NCBI RefSeq assembly: GCF_900102185.1
Contig: NZ_LT629690.1
Span: forward strand, 4,030,001-4,094,000
Origin: Terriglobus roseus
Lineage (GTDB): Bacteria; Acidobacteriota; Terriglobia; Terriglobales; Acidobacteriaceae
Length of the DNA: 64,000 nucleotides
Reading direction: 5' to 3'
Below, piece by piece: positions 34,006 through 42,887 of the stretch (positions are counted from its first letter, which is position 1; each line of letters begins with the position of its first letter). The position numbers were made by a program, and so were the translations under genes. The notes below the pieces were generated by a model. The model made no database searches and was not told the DNA's origin. It saw only the letters and a program-made list of their open reading frames with translations.

Positions 34006-35571
34006 TTAGGGATTCCGCGTGTTTCCGCTAACTATCGCACGGACTGCACCATGCGCCACACGCGCCGTAATGGTTTCTCCCTCCGCCGTGCTCGATGCGT
34101 CCCTGAGGAGGGAGCCATCTTCGCGATACACCAAGGCGTAACCGCGTTCCAGAATGGCCGTGGGTGAAAGCGCATACAGACGTGCCCCTGCACGCTCCAA
34201 GCGCTGTCGAGAGTGCACCACGAGCCCAGCCGCCGTGCGCTCCAGTCGCTGCTGCAAATGCTGCTGTTGCGCTGTCGCCAGCAATACCCGACGATGGACA
34301 TCCTGCCGCTGCAGCCGTTCCGAAACCTGACGAAGCTGTGCGGCACGCGCCTGCAAAAGCCGCTGCGAAAGCGCCTCCAGGCGGAAACGCGCACTGTCCA
34401 CACGCTGATGACGGCGGTTGATGCTGTCACGAAGGCGTGCGAAAGTACCCTCTGCGGACACGCGCAGAAAACGCTGTCGCGCATGCATCTGCTGGAAACG
34501 GACAGCCCGAAACAACCGCGCTTCCAATGACTGCACACGCTCTTCAATGCGATGTTGCGCCGCAGTAACAATCTCAGCAGCGGCAGAGGGCGTGGGAGCG
34601 CGCAGATCTGCTACGAAATCCGCGATAGTGAAGTCCGTTTCATGACCAATAGCAGAGACAACGGGAATGTCGCTGCTGGCGATGGCCCGCGCCAGAGCCT
34701 CGTCGTTAAAACCGCTCAAGTCCTCCGCTGAACCGCCCCCGCGCGCGATCAGGATGACGTCCACGCGATGCGCTTCCGGCGCGTCATTGAAGTAGCGCAG
34801 GCCACGCATCACATCCGGAGCGCACGTTGGCCCCTGCACCGTCGCGGCAAACACCAGAAGATTCAACCTTGCATGCCGCCGCCGCACCACCGTGGCAATG
34901 TCGCGCAGCACGGCACCCTGCGTGCTGGTAATCACGCCAACCGTGCGTGGAAACGGTGGCAGCGGGCGCTTCCGATCCTCGTCAAACAGCCCTTCGGCAC
35001 GCAGTTTCGCCTTCAATTGTTCAAAGGCAAGCTGTAACGCGCCCGCGCCGCGCGGTTCCAGTGAATTTGCAATCAGCTGCAGCTGCCCACGGCTCTCAAA
35101 CACGCTGACACGCCCGCGCGCCAATACACTAAGGCCATCTGTAGGTTTGAATTTCAGCAGCGCTGCTTCACGACGGAAAAGCACCACCGGCAACTGCGCA
35201 TCGCCGTCCTTCAGCGTGAAATACAAATGACCTGACGGCGCGGGGCGGCAATTGGAAACTTCGCCCTCAACCCACACATCCGCGTACTCGCGCTCCACGC
35301 GAAAACGCAACGCCGAAACCAATTCCGCGACGGACCAGAGCCTGCGCTCTGGAACCCTCTCATCTTCGCGTTCAGGGAGAGCTTCCGGCTCATCTTCTTC
35401 TGCAACTGCCTCTACCTCAGGCTCGGCAAAGAGAAGCCCAAACTGGCCCAGCCGATCAGCCACGGGAGGCTTTGTCGCAGACGGCGATGGCGGCTCCTTT
35501 GGCCTTCCGGCACTGGAGCGTCGACGAATCAACTCTGCCAATGTTGCCGGTGGTTTCTCGGGAGCCGCCAT
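34006..35571 (-). CDS. xseA: Exodeoxyribonuclease VII large subunit
   Basis: 521 residues, longer than the usual ~450 because of an N-terminal extension of about 75 residues rich in Pro, Glu and Asp before the OB-fold. The OB-fold begins at W-S-V-A-E-L-V ... V-W-V-E-G-E-V-S-N-C. The catalytic part has V-G-V-I-T-S-T-Q-G-A, A-R-G-G-G-S-A-E-D-L and S-A-I-G-H-E-T-D-F-T, all typical. A long Arg/Gln/Leu coiled coil forms the C-terminus. It degrades single-stranded DNA with the XseB small subunit, which I do not see here. It starts 23 bp after the YfgM-like gene. Confidence 0.94.
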   Translation of the reverse strand: MAAPEKPPATLAELIRRRSSAGRPKEPPSPSATKPPVADRLGQFGLLFAEPEVEAVAEEDEPEALPEREDERVPERRLWSVAELVSALRFRVEREYADVWVEGEVSNCRPAPSGHLYFTLKDGDAQLPVVLFRREAALLKFKPTDGLSVLARGRVSVFESRGQLQLIANSLEPRGAGALQLAFEQLKAKLRAEGLFDEDRKRPLPPFPRTVGVITSTQGAVLRDIATVVRRRHARLNLLVFAATVQGPTCAPDVMRGLRYFNDAPEAHRVDVILIARGGGSAEDLSGFNDEALARAIASSDIPVVSAIGHETDFTIADFVADLRAPTPSAAAEIVTAAQHRIEERVQSLEARLFRAVRFQQMHARQRFLRVSAEGTFARLRDSINRRHQRVDSARFRLEALSQRLLQARAAQLRQVSERLQRQDVHRRVLLATAQQQHLQQRLERTAAGLVVHSRQRLERAGARLYALSPTAILERGYALVYREDGSLLRDASSTAEGETITARVAHGAVRAIVSGNTRNP

Positions 35572-35594
35572 GCGGTGTTCCTTTTACGTGTTAC

Positions 35595-36332
35595 TTAGCG
35601 TGCCGCGGGGCCGTTCAGCTTTTCGCTGGCCAGTTCAGCAGCGGCGCTCTTCGGATCCTTATCCTTGATCTCCGCGTAAATCTTCTTCGCGTCGGCAGAC
35701 TTGCCGTCAGCATCGTACATTTCCGCAAGCTGCAGCTTCGCCAGACCAGAAGGCACCAGGTTCGACGGCTTGGCGATGATGCGGTTGTACTCTGCCACGG
35801 CGTCGCTGGTGCGGCCCGTCTGGTGGTACAGACCGGCCAGCGCCAACCCCGCCAAGTTCGAGATATCGCGATTCCAGCTTCCGGCGGACTTCTTCAGCAA
35901 CTCCTCAGCCGAGGCATTCTGGCCGGTCTGCAGGGCGGTCAAGCCCTCCAGATACAGCGCATTGCGGCCTGCATCGGTCATGCCGTAGGTATCGGCAATA
36001 GCCTTGAACTCTGCATTGGCAGCCTTTGCACGCTCATCCGTGGAACCAAAGCTGCGCGTGCTGGCGGGAACTGGATTCTCCGCGGAACGGATGGGTGCCG
36101 CGTAGGTCTGCATGGCAGCAGAAAGCTGGTTCGCAGCCTCAGCGGAGCGGTGGTTGTACACCAGAACGCCTGCCGCCACGACAACGACCACAACCACCAC
36201 AGCGATGGCCAGGTTCAATGCGAGCTTGCGGTTATTTGCAAGGCTGTCCAGAACGCCTGTCTTCTTGGTCACGAACGATGCGTCAGCGTGAACGGGCAGC
36301 GGCGAGGTACGGGTGCGGTTGGGTGTGTCCAA
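35595..36332 (-). CDS. YfgM-like membrane-anchored TPR protein
   Basis: 245 residues. A cytoplasmic N-terminus of about 38 residues is followed by one membrane helix with nine consecutive valines but one alanine pair (about 43-58), then an exported TPR-rich domain. Repeats are visible at A-L-Y-L-E-G-L-T-A-L-Q-T-G, L-A-G-L-A-L-A-G-L-Y-H-Q-T-G and L-A-K-L-Q-L-A-E-M-Y-D-A-D-G-K. The architecture matches the YfgM/tetratricopeptide-like family, linked to the Sec translocon and periplasmic chaperones in E. coli. It precedes xseA by 23 bp and is probably co-transcribed. Confidence 0.82.
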   Translation of the reverse strand: MDTPNRTRTSPLPVHADASFVTKKTGVLDSLANNRKLALNLAIAVVVVVVVVAAGVLVYNHRSAEAANQLSAAMQTYAAPIRSAENPVPASTRSFGSTDERAKAANAEFKAIADTYGMTDAGRNALYLEGLTALQTGQNASAEELLKKSAGSWNRDISNLAGLALAGLYHQTGRTSDAVAEYNRIIAKPSNLVPSGLAKLQLAEMYDADGKSADAKKIYAEIKDKDPKSAAAELASEKLNGPAAR

Positions 36333-36488
36333 GAGTCAGAATCCTTTTGCGTGCGGCGGTCGCCTTCTTCTTGAGGCCCGGGCGCGAATGAGTCGGCGCA
36401 AATTCCGCCAAGCGTAAGTTTAGCAGTGAAGGGTAGCGGCAGCGGATAGCAGGCTGTATGCTGCCCCGAAAGTGGTGCAGGAGGCAGA

Positions 36489-37247
36489 ATGAGCGGTTGT
36501 AACTTTCTGGTTGCAGCTCTGTTGACCATGCCATGCATGGCACAGATACCAACACCACCCACAGGCTTTGAGGTGGCGACCATCAAACCGACACCGCTTG
36601 TGAATGACGGGCGCAGTCATATCAACTATCCGCAGGGTGGCGACTTCAGCACATCCAACGTGACGCTGATGCAGTTGATTTCATGGGCATTTGATATGCA
36701 GCCAAAGCGCATTTTGAATGGACCAGACTGGATCAACAACCAACGGATCGATATTCAGGCGAAAACCGATGCCTCGGCAGATGCCAAGCTGCGAACGATG
36801 TCGAACACCGATGCCAACGCCGAGAAGCGTCGCATGGTGCAGGCGTTGCTGGTGGAGCGGTTTGCTTTAAAGGTGCACCGGGAGACGCAGACGCTGAATG
36901 CGTTCGATCTGATTGTCGATGGCCAATCCAAACTGACAGCCAGCACCACCAACGACAACCGCTGGGATGGTGGAAGGACATATCTGCGCGGTACGGGCTT
37001 CTCAACAGACATACTCGCAGAGCAGCTGAGCCGACCAGCGGGCAAGGTGGTGGTAAACCACACCGGCCTGGCTGGCCGCTACGATGTGAAGCTGGAATGG
37101 TCACCCGACGACGGGAGCGCTCCCAACAGCGACGCACCGGGCTTCTTCAAGGCCGTCCAGGAGCAGCTTGGGTTAAAGCTCGTGCCAGCGAAGGAACCTC
37201 TGGACGTGCTGGTGCTGGACCATGTGGAGCAGCCCTCGCAGAACTAG
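36489..37247 (+). CDS. TIGR03435-type 'soil-associated' secreted protein, second copy
   Basis: 252 residues; GGAGG precedes the ATG. Short signal peptide (M-S-G-C-N-F-L-V-A-A-L ... C-M-A-Q). Family motifs: F-E-V-A-T-I-K-P-T near the N-terminus, I-S-W-A-F-D-M-Q, L-V-E-R-F-A-L-K-V-H-R-E-T, and the diagnostic V-N-H-T-G-L-A-G-R-Y-D-V-K-L-E-W. Paralogue of 28680-29492. The role is unknown; members are exported and often occur in many copies per genome. It ends 4 bp from the convergent outer-membrane-like gene. Confidence 0.88.
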   Translation: MSGCNFLVAALLTMPCMAQIPTPPTGFEVATIKPTPLVNDGRSHINYPQGGDFSTSNVTLMQLISWAFDMQPKRILNGPDWINNQRIDIQAKTDASADAKLRTMSNTDANAEKRRMVQALLVERFALKVHRETQTLNAFDLIVDGQSKLTASTTNDNRWDGGRTYLRGTGFSTDILAEQLSRPAGKVVVNHTGLAGRYDVKLEWSPDDGSAPNSDAPGFFKAVQEQLGLKLVPAKEPLDVLVLDHVEQPSQN

Positions 37248-37251
37248 CCGC

Positions 37252-38082
37252 TTATTCCACCTCAGACGGCTTCTTCCAGGAAAACCGGCGGCCGAGGATG
37301 AACTTCACAATTAGGTGATCCGTCGCTGCCGTGGCGCCTAATCCAGCGCCGAAATTGATCTCCCATTTTGGCGACACGTTCAGATCTGTGACCAGAAAGA
37401 TCTGCTGCTGCTGGTTATGAAGGTTGTCGAACTGACCTAACCGGCCGTAGTCCGCATAGTATTCCGGCCCAATGCTGACGGCACGATTTACGTCATAGCT
37501 GACTTTGACGCCGGGCGCAAAACCCAATCCCTGCCCAACATCCGGACCATGCCAGGTGCGTTCCAGCGCTGGATTTAAGGCGAAATACCATCGGCCCACC
37601 GACTTATCGAGAATCGGACGGATCTCCCACGTCCACGTATCCGGTGAGTAGACCGCGCGTTGATAACCAACCTCTGTGGATAGGCTGACACCAATCGGCC
37701 AATGCCAGCTATCCGGCACGCGGACGCGTGGACGAATATGATCGCCCACCCACTGAAGGCCATGCCCATCCTGCTCGCTGGTGAAGATGTAAAAGCCCAC
37801 CTCTGACCAGTCGTTCAGTCCCTGCGTGATCTCAATGGTTTCGTGTTGCTGATGATTGGTGGGGTAGACGCCCTGCAACGTGTAACGCTGGCCCTTCGCG
37901 GTGAAGTTCGAATGGAGCTCCACCATGGTGTTGCCACGAGGCACCGTGTCCGAGCCATAGACCTGAATCTCGTAATTGCCCTGCGCCATGACACTGCGTG
38001 AGGCACACAGGCCTGCCGTGGCTATCGCCGTCAGCAACCAGCCCCGCGCGTTCGTCCATCGCTGTGCCGTTTTCTCAGGCAT
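37252..38082 (-). CDS. Putative outer-membrane beta-barrel protein coupled to multicopper oxidase
   Basis: 276 residues. A signal peptide (to V-M-A-Q) is followed by regular amphipathic strands with many aromatic residues and a C-terminus with I-V-K-F-I-L-G-R-R-F-S-W, as in outer-membrane barrels; the overall look is that of transporter-like outer-membrane proteins of unknown substrate. No established family motif is certain. Its start lies 8 bp inside the multicopper oxidase gene, so the two are translationally coupled and probably function together, perhaps in metal handling or export of an oxidised product (inference). Confidence 0.65.
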   Translation of the reverse strand: MPEKTAQRWTNARGWLLTAIATAGLCASRSVMAQGNYEIQVYGSDTVPRGNTMVELHSNFTAKGQRYTLQGVYPTNHQQHETIEITQGLNDWSEVGFYIFTSEQDGHGLQWVGDHIRPRVRVPDSWHWPIGVSLSTEVGYQRAVYSPDTWTWEIRPILDKSVGRWYFALNPALERTWHGPDVGQGLGFAPGVKVSYDVNRAVSIGPEYYADYGRLGQFDNLHNQQQQIFLVTDLNVSPKWEINFGAGLGATAATDHLIVKFILGRRFSWKKPSEVE

Positions 38083-39427
38083 AGCGGAACACCATCATGA
38101 AGCCTAGATCCATGTGGTTTTGCTGGTGGCAGTGCAACAGCGAAAGGCCCGGATTGGACGCGGTAAACTCCACCGCCGTCTCCGCGCCAGCAGGCACCAG
38201 CACCGTGTCTTTCATGACACCGCGGGTCCGCCTTCCGCCAGCCAGTTCTCGCAGTTCAAACGTGTGACGATGCAGATGCATCGGGTGGTCGTCCATGCTC
38301 TTGTTTTGAAAACGCAGACGATAGCGACGACCCTGCACCAGCACTGGCATATCGGTATCGGGATAGGACTTGCCGTTGATCATCCAACGTTCCTGCGAGC
38401 CGTGCCCCTTGAAACGGCTCTCCAGCACAAGCGGAATCTCTTCTACTTCCGAAGCGGCCACTGCATCTGCGTCGGCGGTTCCGAACTGCGCATAATCCCA
38501 GGCCAACGACGAAGACTGTAACCACGCCGGCTTCTTCGTGCTTCCGGCATACTCAATCACCGTGCCCATGCCAGCCGCTTGAATGTGTTTGCGGACCTCG
38601 CCCAGCACCCACACGCCCGGATGATCCATCTCAACCCACGCGGACACGCGCTCTGCTGGCGCAAGGCGAAGCATCGTAGCCGTAGAAGGCGTAGCGACTG
38701 GATTGCCATCCAGTGCAATGACATGAAAGGTATGCCCCGCCAGCCCGATCCAGTGCACCTCAGTCGGCGAAGAATTCAGGATGTGGAACAGAACACGTTG
38801 CCCCTGCTTTACGCGAATGGGTTCGCCATAGCCGAGCATGCGGCCGTTCACCGTGCTGATGTCATACGTGGGATTCATGGAGCCGTCGTCGCCGCCGGTC
38901 AGATATCCGTTCCAGTCGTGCAGCGCCAGAAAATGTTCCGCGTCATAGTTGCCCGGCTCATTTGCCGATTCCACGTACAGAAATCCGTGCTGGCCGCTGT
39001 ACTGCGCCTTCCGCAAATCGTTCCCGGCAAAGGTATGCGTGTGATACCAGCGGAAACCTGCCGGTTGGGGCGTCATCTGGAATTGCACCGTGGCGCCCGG
39101 CGCCACCATGGGCGTTCCCTCTTCCATTGCGCCGTCAATCGCAGAGGGAAGGTGCAGACCATGCCAGTGCACAATCTCCTCCGACTTGGTGCGATTCACC
39201 ACTCGGATAGTGCTGGCGCGCCCTTCACGCAAGCGCAGCAAGGGCCCAGGAACCTGGCCGTACCCAACAGTGCGGATAAGGTGCTTCGGCGAAGCTTCCA
39301 CGGTGCAGGCATCAATGGTGACGATGTGGTCCGGAGTCTCTTGCGCACGGGAATCCAGCAAACCCACACAGGCAGCCGCGCCTGTGGCCATCATGAAGTC
39401 ACGCCGATTCCATGTGCGGGGTTGCAT
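38075..39427 (-). CDS. Tat-exported multicopper oxidase
   Basis: 450 residues from ATG 39427 (AAGGAG 6 nt upstream); the frame upstream to 39604 is not protein-like. A Tat signal (N-R-R-D-F-M-M-A-T-G-A-A) is followed by three cupredoxin domains. All copper motifs are visible: H-W-H-G-L-H and W-Y-H-T-H-T in domain 1; H-P-M-H-L-H-R-H and L-L-H-C-H-Q-Q-N-H-M-D-L-G-F-M in domain 3. T1 and trinuclear sites therefore look complete. The Met-rich insert of CueO-type copper oxidases is not obvious, so a laccase-like or other phenol/metal oxidase remains open. The outer-membrane-like gene downstream overlaps it. Confidence 0.92.
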   Translation of the reverse strand: MQPRTWNRRDFMMATGAAACVGLLDSRAQETPDHIVTIDACTVEASPKHLIRTVGYGQVPGPLLRLREGRASTIRVVNRTKSEEIVHWHGLHLPSAIDGAMEEGTPMVAPGATVQFQMTPQPAGFRWYHTHTFAGNDLRKAQYSGQHGFLYVESANEPGNYDAEHFLALHDWNGYLTGGDDGSMNPTYDISTVNGRMLGYGEPIRVKQGQRVLFHILNSSPTEVHWIGLAGHTFHVIALDGNPVATPSTATMLRLAPAERVSAWVEMDHPGVWVLGEVRKHIQAAGMGTVIEYAGSTKKPAWLQSSSLAWDYAQFGTADADAVAASEVEEIPLVLESRFKGHGSQERWMINGKSYPDTDMPVLVQGRRYRLRFQNKSMDDHPMHLHRHTFELRELAGGRRTRGVMKDTVLVPAGAETAVEFTASNPGLSLLHCHQQNHMDLGFMMVFRYA

Positions 39428-39503
39428 CGAAAAGCTCCTTCGGAGGAGGACAGCGTTTGAGGGAGCTGTTCTGCTATCTCTCGCTACGCTAACCCGCACC
39501 CCA

Positions 39504-39522
39504 TCGGACACTTCCAGTCCGA
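39504..39522. promoter_or_regulatory. TCGGAC-N7-GTCCGA inverted repeat
   Basis: A 6-bp inverted repeat 77 bp upstream of the multicopper oxidase start, in the 242-bp divergent gap (39428-39669). Operator-like in position; no regulator is encoded nearby. Nothing else of note in the gap. Confidence 0.3.
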
Positions 39523-39669
39523 GAAGCCCTGTTTTCGCCAATTTCCCTGTTTTAGGCCTCAAGATGAACAAGATGTCATGCATCTCGCCAATCCAGAGCG
39601 CCACGGCTTGCCCATCGCCGGAGGAATCCTTAGTCTGGAAGCAGCACCCGCTGCGAGAGGACCCTGCTG

Positions 39670-40104
39670 ATGTACGAGGATTTCACCGTCGAAGATAAGT
39701 GGACCGAAGAAAAGCTGCACTGCGTCTGGAAGGGCACGGTTGTCGCCATTGCCACGCGCCACGCGGACGCCACGGACATTCGCTTTGACGTGAGCGGCCG
39801 CCCGGTTTGGATTGCCATGCCCAACGTGGCCTGGGTGCAGATGAAGCGCGCCACCGGTTTCGTTATCACCGACTATGCCGCCGCGCAGGCCGCAGGCAAG
39901 TATCTGAAGACCATCATCCAGAACGGCTACGACAATGGTCGCGAGATGTACACCATGACCATCGATGAAGTGCTGGCAAACGTGAAGGCCGTGGTGGACG
40001 AAGCCGGATCGACTGGCAACCTGCCCGCGCTTCCCGTGATTAATGACAACGTGGCACCGGAAAACTACTTTGGCCATCTGCCGGCTGAAGGCGGCACGCT
40101 GTAA
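39670..40104 (+). CDS. Conserved hypothetical protein
   Basis: 144 residues, no signal peptide, no membrane segment. AGAGGA lies 8 nt before the ATG, and a hairpin follows the stop, so it looks like an expressed single gene. The middle is strand-rich (V-W-K-G-T-V-V-A-I-A-T-R ... R-F-D-V-S-G-R-P-V-W-I), and the C-terminal half is helical with an acidic loop. I do not recognise a family. Divergent from the multicopper oxidase gene. Confidence 0.65.
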   Translation: MYEDFTVEDKWTEEKLHCVWKGTVVAIATRHADATDIRFDVSGRPVWIAMPNVAWVQMKRATGFVITDYAAAQAAGKYLKTIIQNGYDNGREMYTMTIDEVLANVKAVVDEAGSTGNLPALPVINDNVAPENYFGHLPAEGGTL

Positions 40105-40132
40105 GTTAGCTTTTGAATTTCAGTGGTTACGA

Positions 40133-40155
40133 AAGGAGCGCCCTGGGCGCTCCTT
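40133..40155 (+). terminator. Hairpin after hypothetical gene
   Basis: A 10-bp perfect stem (40133-40142 with 40146-40155) with a 3-base loop, 29 bp after the stop. The downstream tract is only moderately T-rich. Confidence 0.65.
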
Positions 40156-40240
40156 CACTGTTTGCTATGAACAACATCTGAGGCCGCGTGGCGGGTTGCA
40201 TGAAGGCGTATGCTGGTGGCGCGTCCCCGGAGCCCTCGCA

Positions 40241-41380
40241 ATGAATCGTCGTCACTTCGCCTTTGGCCTGCCTGCTACCGCCTTTGCCTTACGCTCCTTT
40301 GCCATCCAGCCGACACTGTCGCTCCATCGCAAAACAGCCTTCATCGGCACCACGGGCAAGGAGGCGCAGGGCATCTTCCAGACCTCGTTCGATGCGAAGA
40401 CCGGCACCTTCGCGCCGCCGGATATGGCAGCCAAACTTCCTGGCAACGACTCCATGACGTTGAATCCGCACCAGCGCAATCGTCTTTACACCACCGCCAT
40501 AGTGGAAGGGATTGCAGCGGTACAGGGCTTCGAGATTACTGGCAATGCAGAACAGCCGTTGCGGCCCATCAATCAGCAGACCGCCAAGGGCAGCATCCCA
40601 AACTTTATTTCCATTGACCCCAGCGGACGCGTGGCCATGGTGGCCGATTGGGGTAGCGGCGACGTGAGCACCTACCGCGTTGATCACAACGGCGAGCTAT
40701 CACCTTATGTCGAACACATCGAATACGGCGCAGACCACCACGGCCCACAACCCGCGCAACCGCACAGCCGTTGCCACTCCATTCTGACCGCGCCAGGTGG
40801 CCGCTTTGTGCTCGTGAACGACTTCGGCTGCGACCGCATTTACGTCTATGCATTCAACGCAGAGACGGCAAAGCTCACACCGCATGACCCACCGTTCTAC
40901 ACAGCGGCGCCCGGTTCTGCACCACGGCATCTTGTGTTTCACCCCAACGGCAAGTGGATCTACTGCAATAACGAACTCACGAATACCGTCGATCTGTTGG
41001 ACTGGGATGCGAAGCGCGGCACGCTGAAACTTCGTGAAAGCGTGAGCACGCTTCCGGTAGACGCTCCGCCAAAGTGCCGCACGGCGGACATGGCGCTTTC
41101 AGCAGACAACCGTTTTCTTTATTGCAGCGTGCGCACGCTCGAAAGCTTCGTCACTTACGCTGTGCAGCCCGACGGAACGCTGCGGCGCATCCAGTTCCTG
41201 GCATCGCAGGGAGTGGAGAACCGCTGCATCACGCTGGATGCCACAGGGCACTGGTTGATTGCAGCAAACCAACGAAGCAACGATGTATCCGTCTTGCCGC
41301 GCAATCCAAAGACCGGCCTGCTGAGTGCGCAGGTGAGCAGCATCAAACTGCCGGGTGCCTGCTTCGTCCTTTGGGCTTAG
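40241..41380 (+). CDS. 6-phosphogluconolactonase-family beta-propeller, exported (copy 1)
   Basis: 379 residues from the ATG at 40241 (GGAG about 9 nt upstream). A Tat-like N-terminus (M-N-R-R-H-F-A-F-G-L-P-A-T-A-F-A) precedes a seven-bladed propeller with the Pgl/lactonase pattern: F-I-G-T-T-G-K, P-N-F-I-S-I-D-P-S-G-R, N-D-F-G-C-D-R-I-Y-V-Y, and P-R-H-L-V-F-H-P-N-G-K. The cytoplasmic family enzyme (YbhE type) hydrolyses 6-phosphogluconolactone. An exported copy is more likely to act on another lactone or bind a ligand. First of three paralogues in a row. Confidence 0.85.
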   Translation: MNRRHFAFGLPATAFALRSFAIQPTLSLHRKTAFIGTTGKEAQGIFQTSFDAKTGTFAPPDMAAKLPGNDSMTLNPHQRNRLYTTAIVEGIAAVQGFEITGNAEQPLRPINQQTAKGSIPNFISIDPSGRVAMVADWGSGDVSTYRVDHNGELSPYVEHIEYGADHHGPQPAQPHSRCHSILTAPGGRFVLVNDFGCDRIYVYAFNAETAKLTPHDPPFYTAAPGSAPRHLVFHPNGKWIYCNNELTNTVDLLDWDAKRGTLKLRESVSTLPVDAPPKCRTADMALSADNRFLYCSVRTLESFVTYAVQPDGTLRRIQFLASQGVENRCITLDATGHWLIAANQRSNDVSVLPRNPKTGLLSAQVSSIKLPGACFVLWA

Positions 41381-41404
41381 CGCGAATGCGCTACCATCGC
41401 ACCC

Positions 41405-41671
41405 ATGTTCGTTCGTCGCATTGCGCTGGAAGTGGTCCACGAAGACGGCGCCACTTCTCCTGTTCCGTTGAAGGGGCTGGACAGTTTCGCCATGCGCAAC
41501 TTCACCAACGACGCGATATTCGACGACACGCTCCCACTTGCGGACGGCCTGATGGAAGTGGGCCTGCGCGTTCCGCTGGACCTGCTGCGCGATCGCATGG
41601 AGGACTGGCTGCGCCGCAAGGGCTATCTTGGTAGGGACGAAAAACTGCGAGTGAGCGAAGTGTCTGAATGA
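41405..41671 (+). CDS. Small conserved hypothetical protein
   Basis: 88 residues, inserted between two lactonase-family paralogues. It has no signal peptide and is acidic, with a central L-P-L-A-D-G-L-M-E-V-G and a C-terminal helix ending R-R-K-G-Y-L-G-R-D. A TACCAT -10-like box stands 7 bp before the ATG with no ribosome site, so it may be leaderless. I do not recognise the family, and shortness makes the call less secure. Confidence 0.5.
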   Translation: MFVRRIALEVVHEDGATSPVPLKGLDSFAMRNFTNDAIFDDTLPLADGLMEVGLRVPLDLLRDRMEDWLRRKGYLGRDEKLRVSEVSE

Positions 41672-41698
41672 GGCTTCGCTGAAAAAGGAGTGAAGCGG

Positions 41699-42856
41699 GT
41701 GCAGACACGGCGTGAGTTTCTGGCGGGATCGGCGGCAGTAGGAGCCTCAATGATGGTGCGTGGCGCGGCAGCGCAGGCAAAGGGGCAGCGGTTGTTCATT
41801 GGCACCGCCAACACCGCGCGTGACGGCTCCGGCATTGGCCCCGGCATCTTCGCCGCACAGTTTGTCGATGGCAAACTCACCCAGCCCGAGTTGATTGCGA
41901 AGATCGATAGCCCCGGATTCCTCGCTACAGCGAAAGGAATGCTCTTCGCGCAGGCTACCGCATCGAACGCCGCAGGCAAGCGCGTCTCGGTGGCCGTGAG
42001 CTACCGCATTGGCAGCGGTCATTCCATCTCGGAACTCGGCCGCGCGTTCTCGCAGGATGGCGGCGGATGCCACATTGGCGTGTCGAAGGATGCGCGTGCG
42101 GCTTTCATTTCGAACTACGGCCCGGGCAACGTCTCGTCATTTCTTGTGGAGCCGAGCGGCAAGATGAGCGAGGCCAGCTTCATTCAGTTCCCCGCCAGCG
42201 AACATGGCCCTGACAAGGATCGCCAGACGAGCGCGCACGCTCATTCCGGACTCACGTCGCCGGATGGCGATTTTGTTTTCGTCAACGATCTGGGCTGCGA
42301 TCGCATTCACGTCTTCCGCCTCGATCACGCAACCGCAAAACTAGAGCCGCATAAGCCAGATCACTGGGCAGGAACCGCAGGCGCAGGCCCACGCCATCTT
42401 GTGTTCCATCCCAACGGCGAATGGGTTTACAACATCAACGAAATGGGTTCGAGCGTAGACCAGCTTCTGTGGAATCCAACCCACGGCGTGCTGACCACCA
42501 AGGGCACATGGAGCACGATTCCCAACGGCGCACCCGGCAAGGATCAATCGCGTTCGTGCGAGATGTGTTTCTCCAAAGACTTCCGCTTTCTATACGCATC
42601 GAACCGTATCCACGAAAGCTTCGCCGTTTTCGCGATTGATGCCGCCACCGGCAACTTGAAACTGATCCAGGAGCGCATGAACCCAGGCCACGAGTCGCGC
42701 CATATGGCGATTGACGCCAGCGGTAAGTGGTTTCTGAGCGCCAACCAGTTCTCTGGCGACATTTCGGTCTTCCCCATCGACACCGCGACAGGAAAACTGG
42801 GCGAGCGCACCTCGCAGGTGCAGATTGCCGGGCCAAGCTGCCTGCTGTTTGCCTGA
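41699..42856 (+). CDS. 6-phosphogluconolactonase-family beta-propeller, Tat-exported (copy 2)
   Basis: 385 residues from the GTG at 41699, preferred because AAAGGAG lies 9 nt upstream and the Tat motif T-R-R-E-F-L-A-G-S-A-A-V-G-A-S follows at once; an in-frame GTG at 41690 sits on the ribosome site. The propeller carries N-D-L-G-C-D-R-I-H-V-F, P-R-H-L-V-F-H-P-N-G-E-W and V-Y-N-I-N-E-M-G-S-S-V-D-Q-L, the last shared almost exactly with copy 3. Exported lactonase-like enzyme or binding protein; substrate unknown. Confidence 0.85.
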   Translation: MQTRREFLAGSAAVGASMMVRGAAAQAKGQRLFIGTANTARDGSGIGPGIFAAQFVDGKLTQPELIAKIDSPGFLATAKGMLFAQATASNAAGKRVSVAVSYRIGSGHSISELGRAFSQDGGGCHIGVSKDARAAFISNYGPGNVSSFLVEPSGKMSEASFIQFPASEHGPDKDRQTSAHAHSGLTSPDGDFVFVNDLGCDRIHVFRLDHATAKLEPHKPDHWAGTAGAGPRHLVFHPNGEWVYNINEMGSSVDQLLWNPTHGVLTTKGTWSTIPNGAPGKDQSRSCEMCFSKDFRFLYASNRIHESFAVFAIDAATGNLKLIQERMNPGHESRHMAIDASGKWFLSANQFSGDISVFPIDTATGKLGERTSQVQIAGPSCLLFA

Positions 42857-42887
42857 AAACAAAGCATCATAAGAAGCAGGAGAAGCA

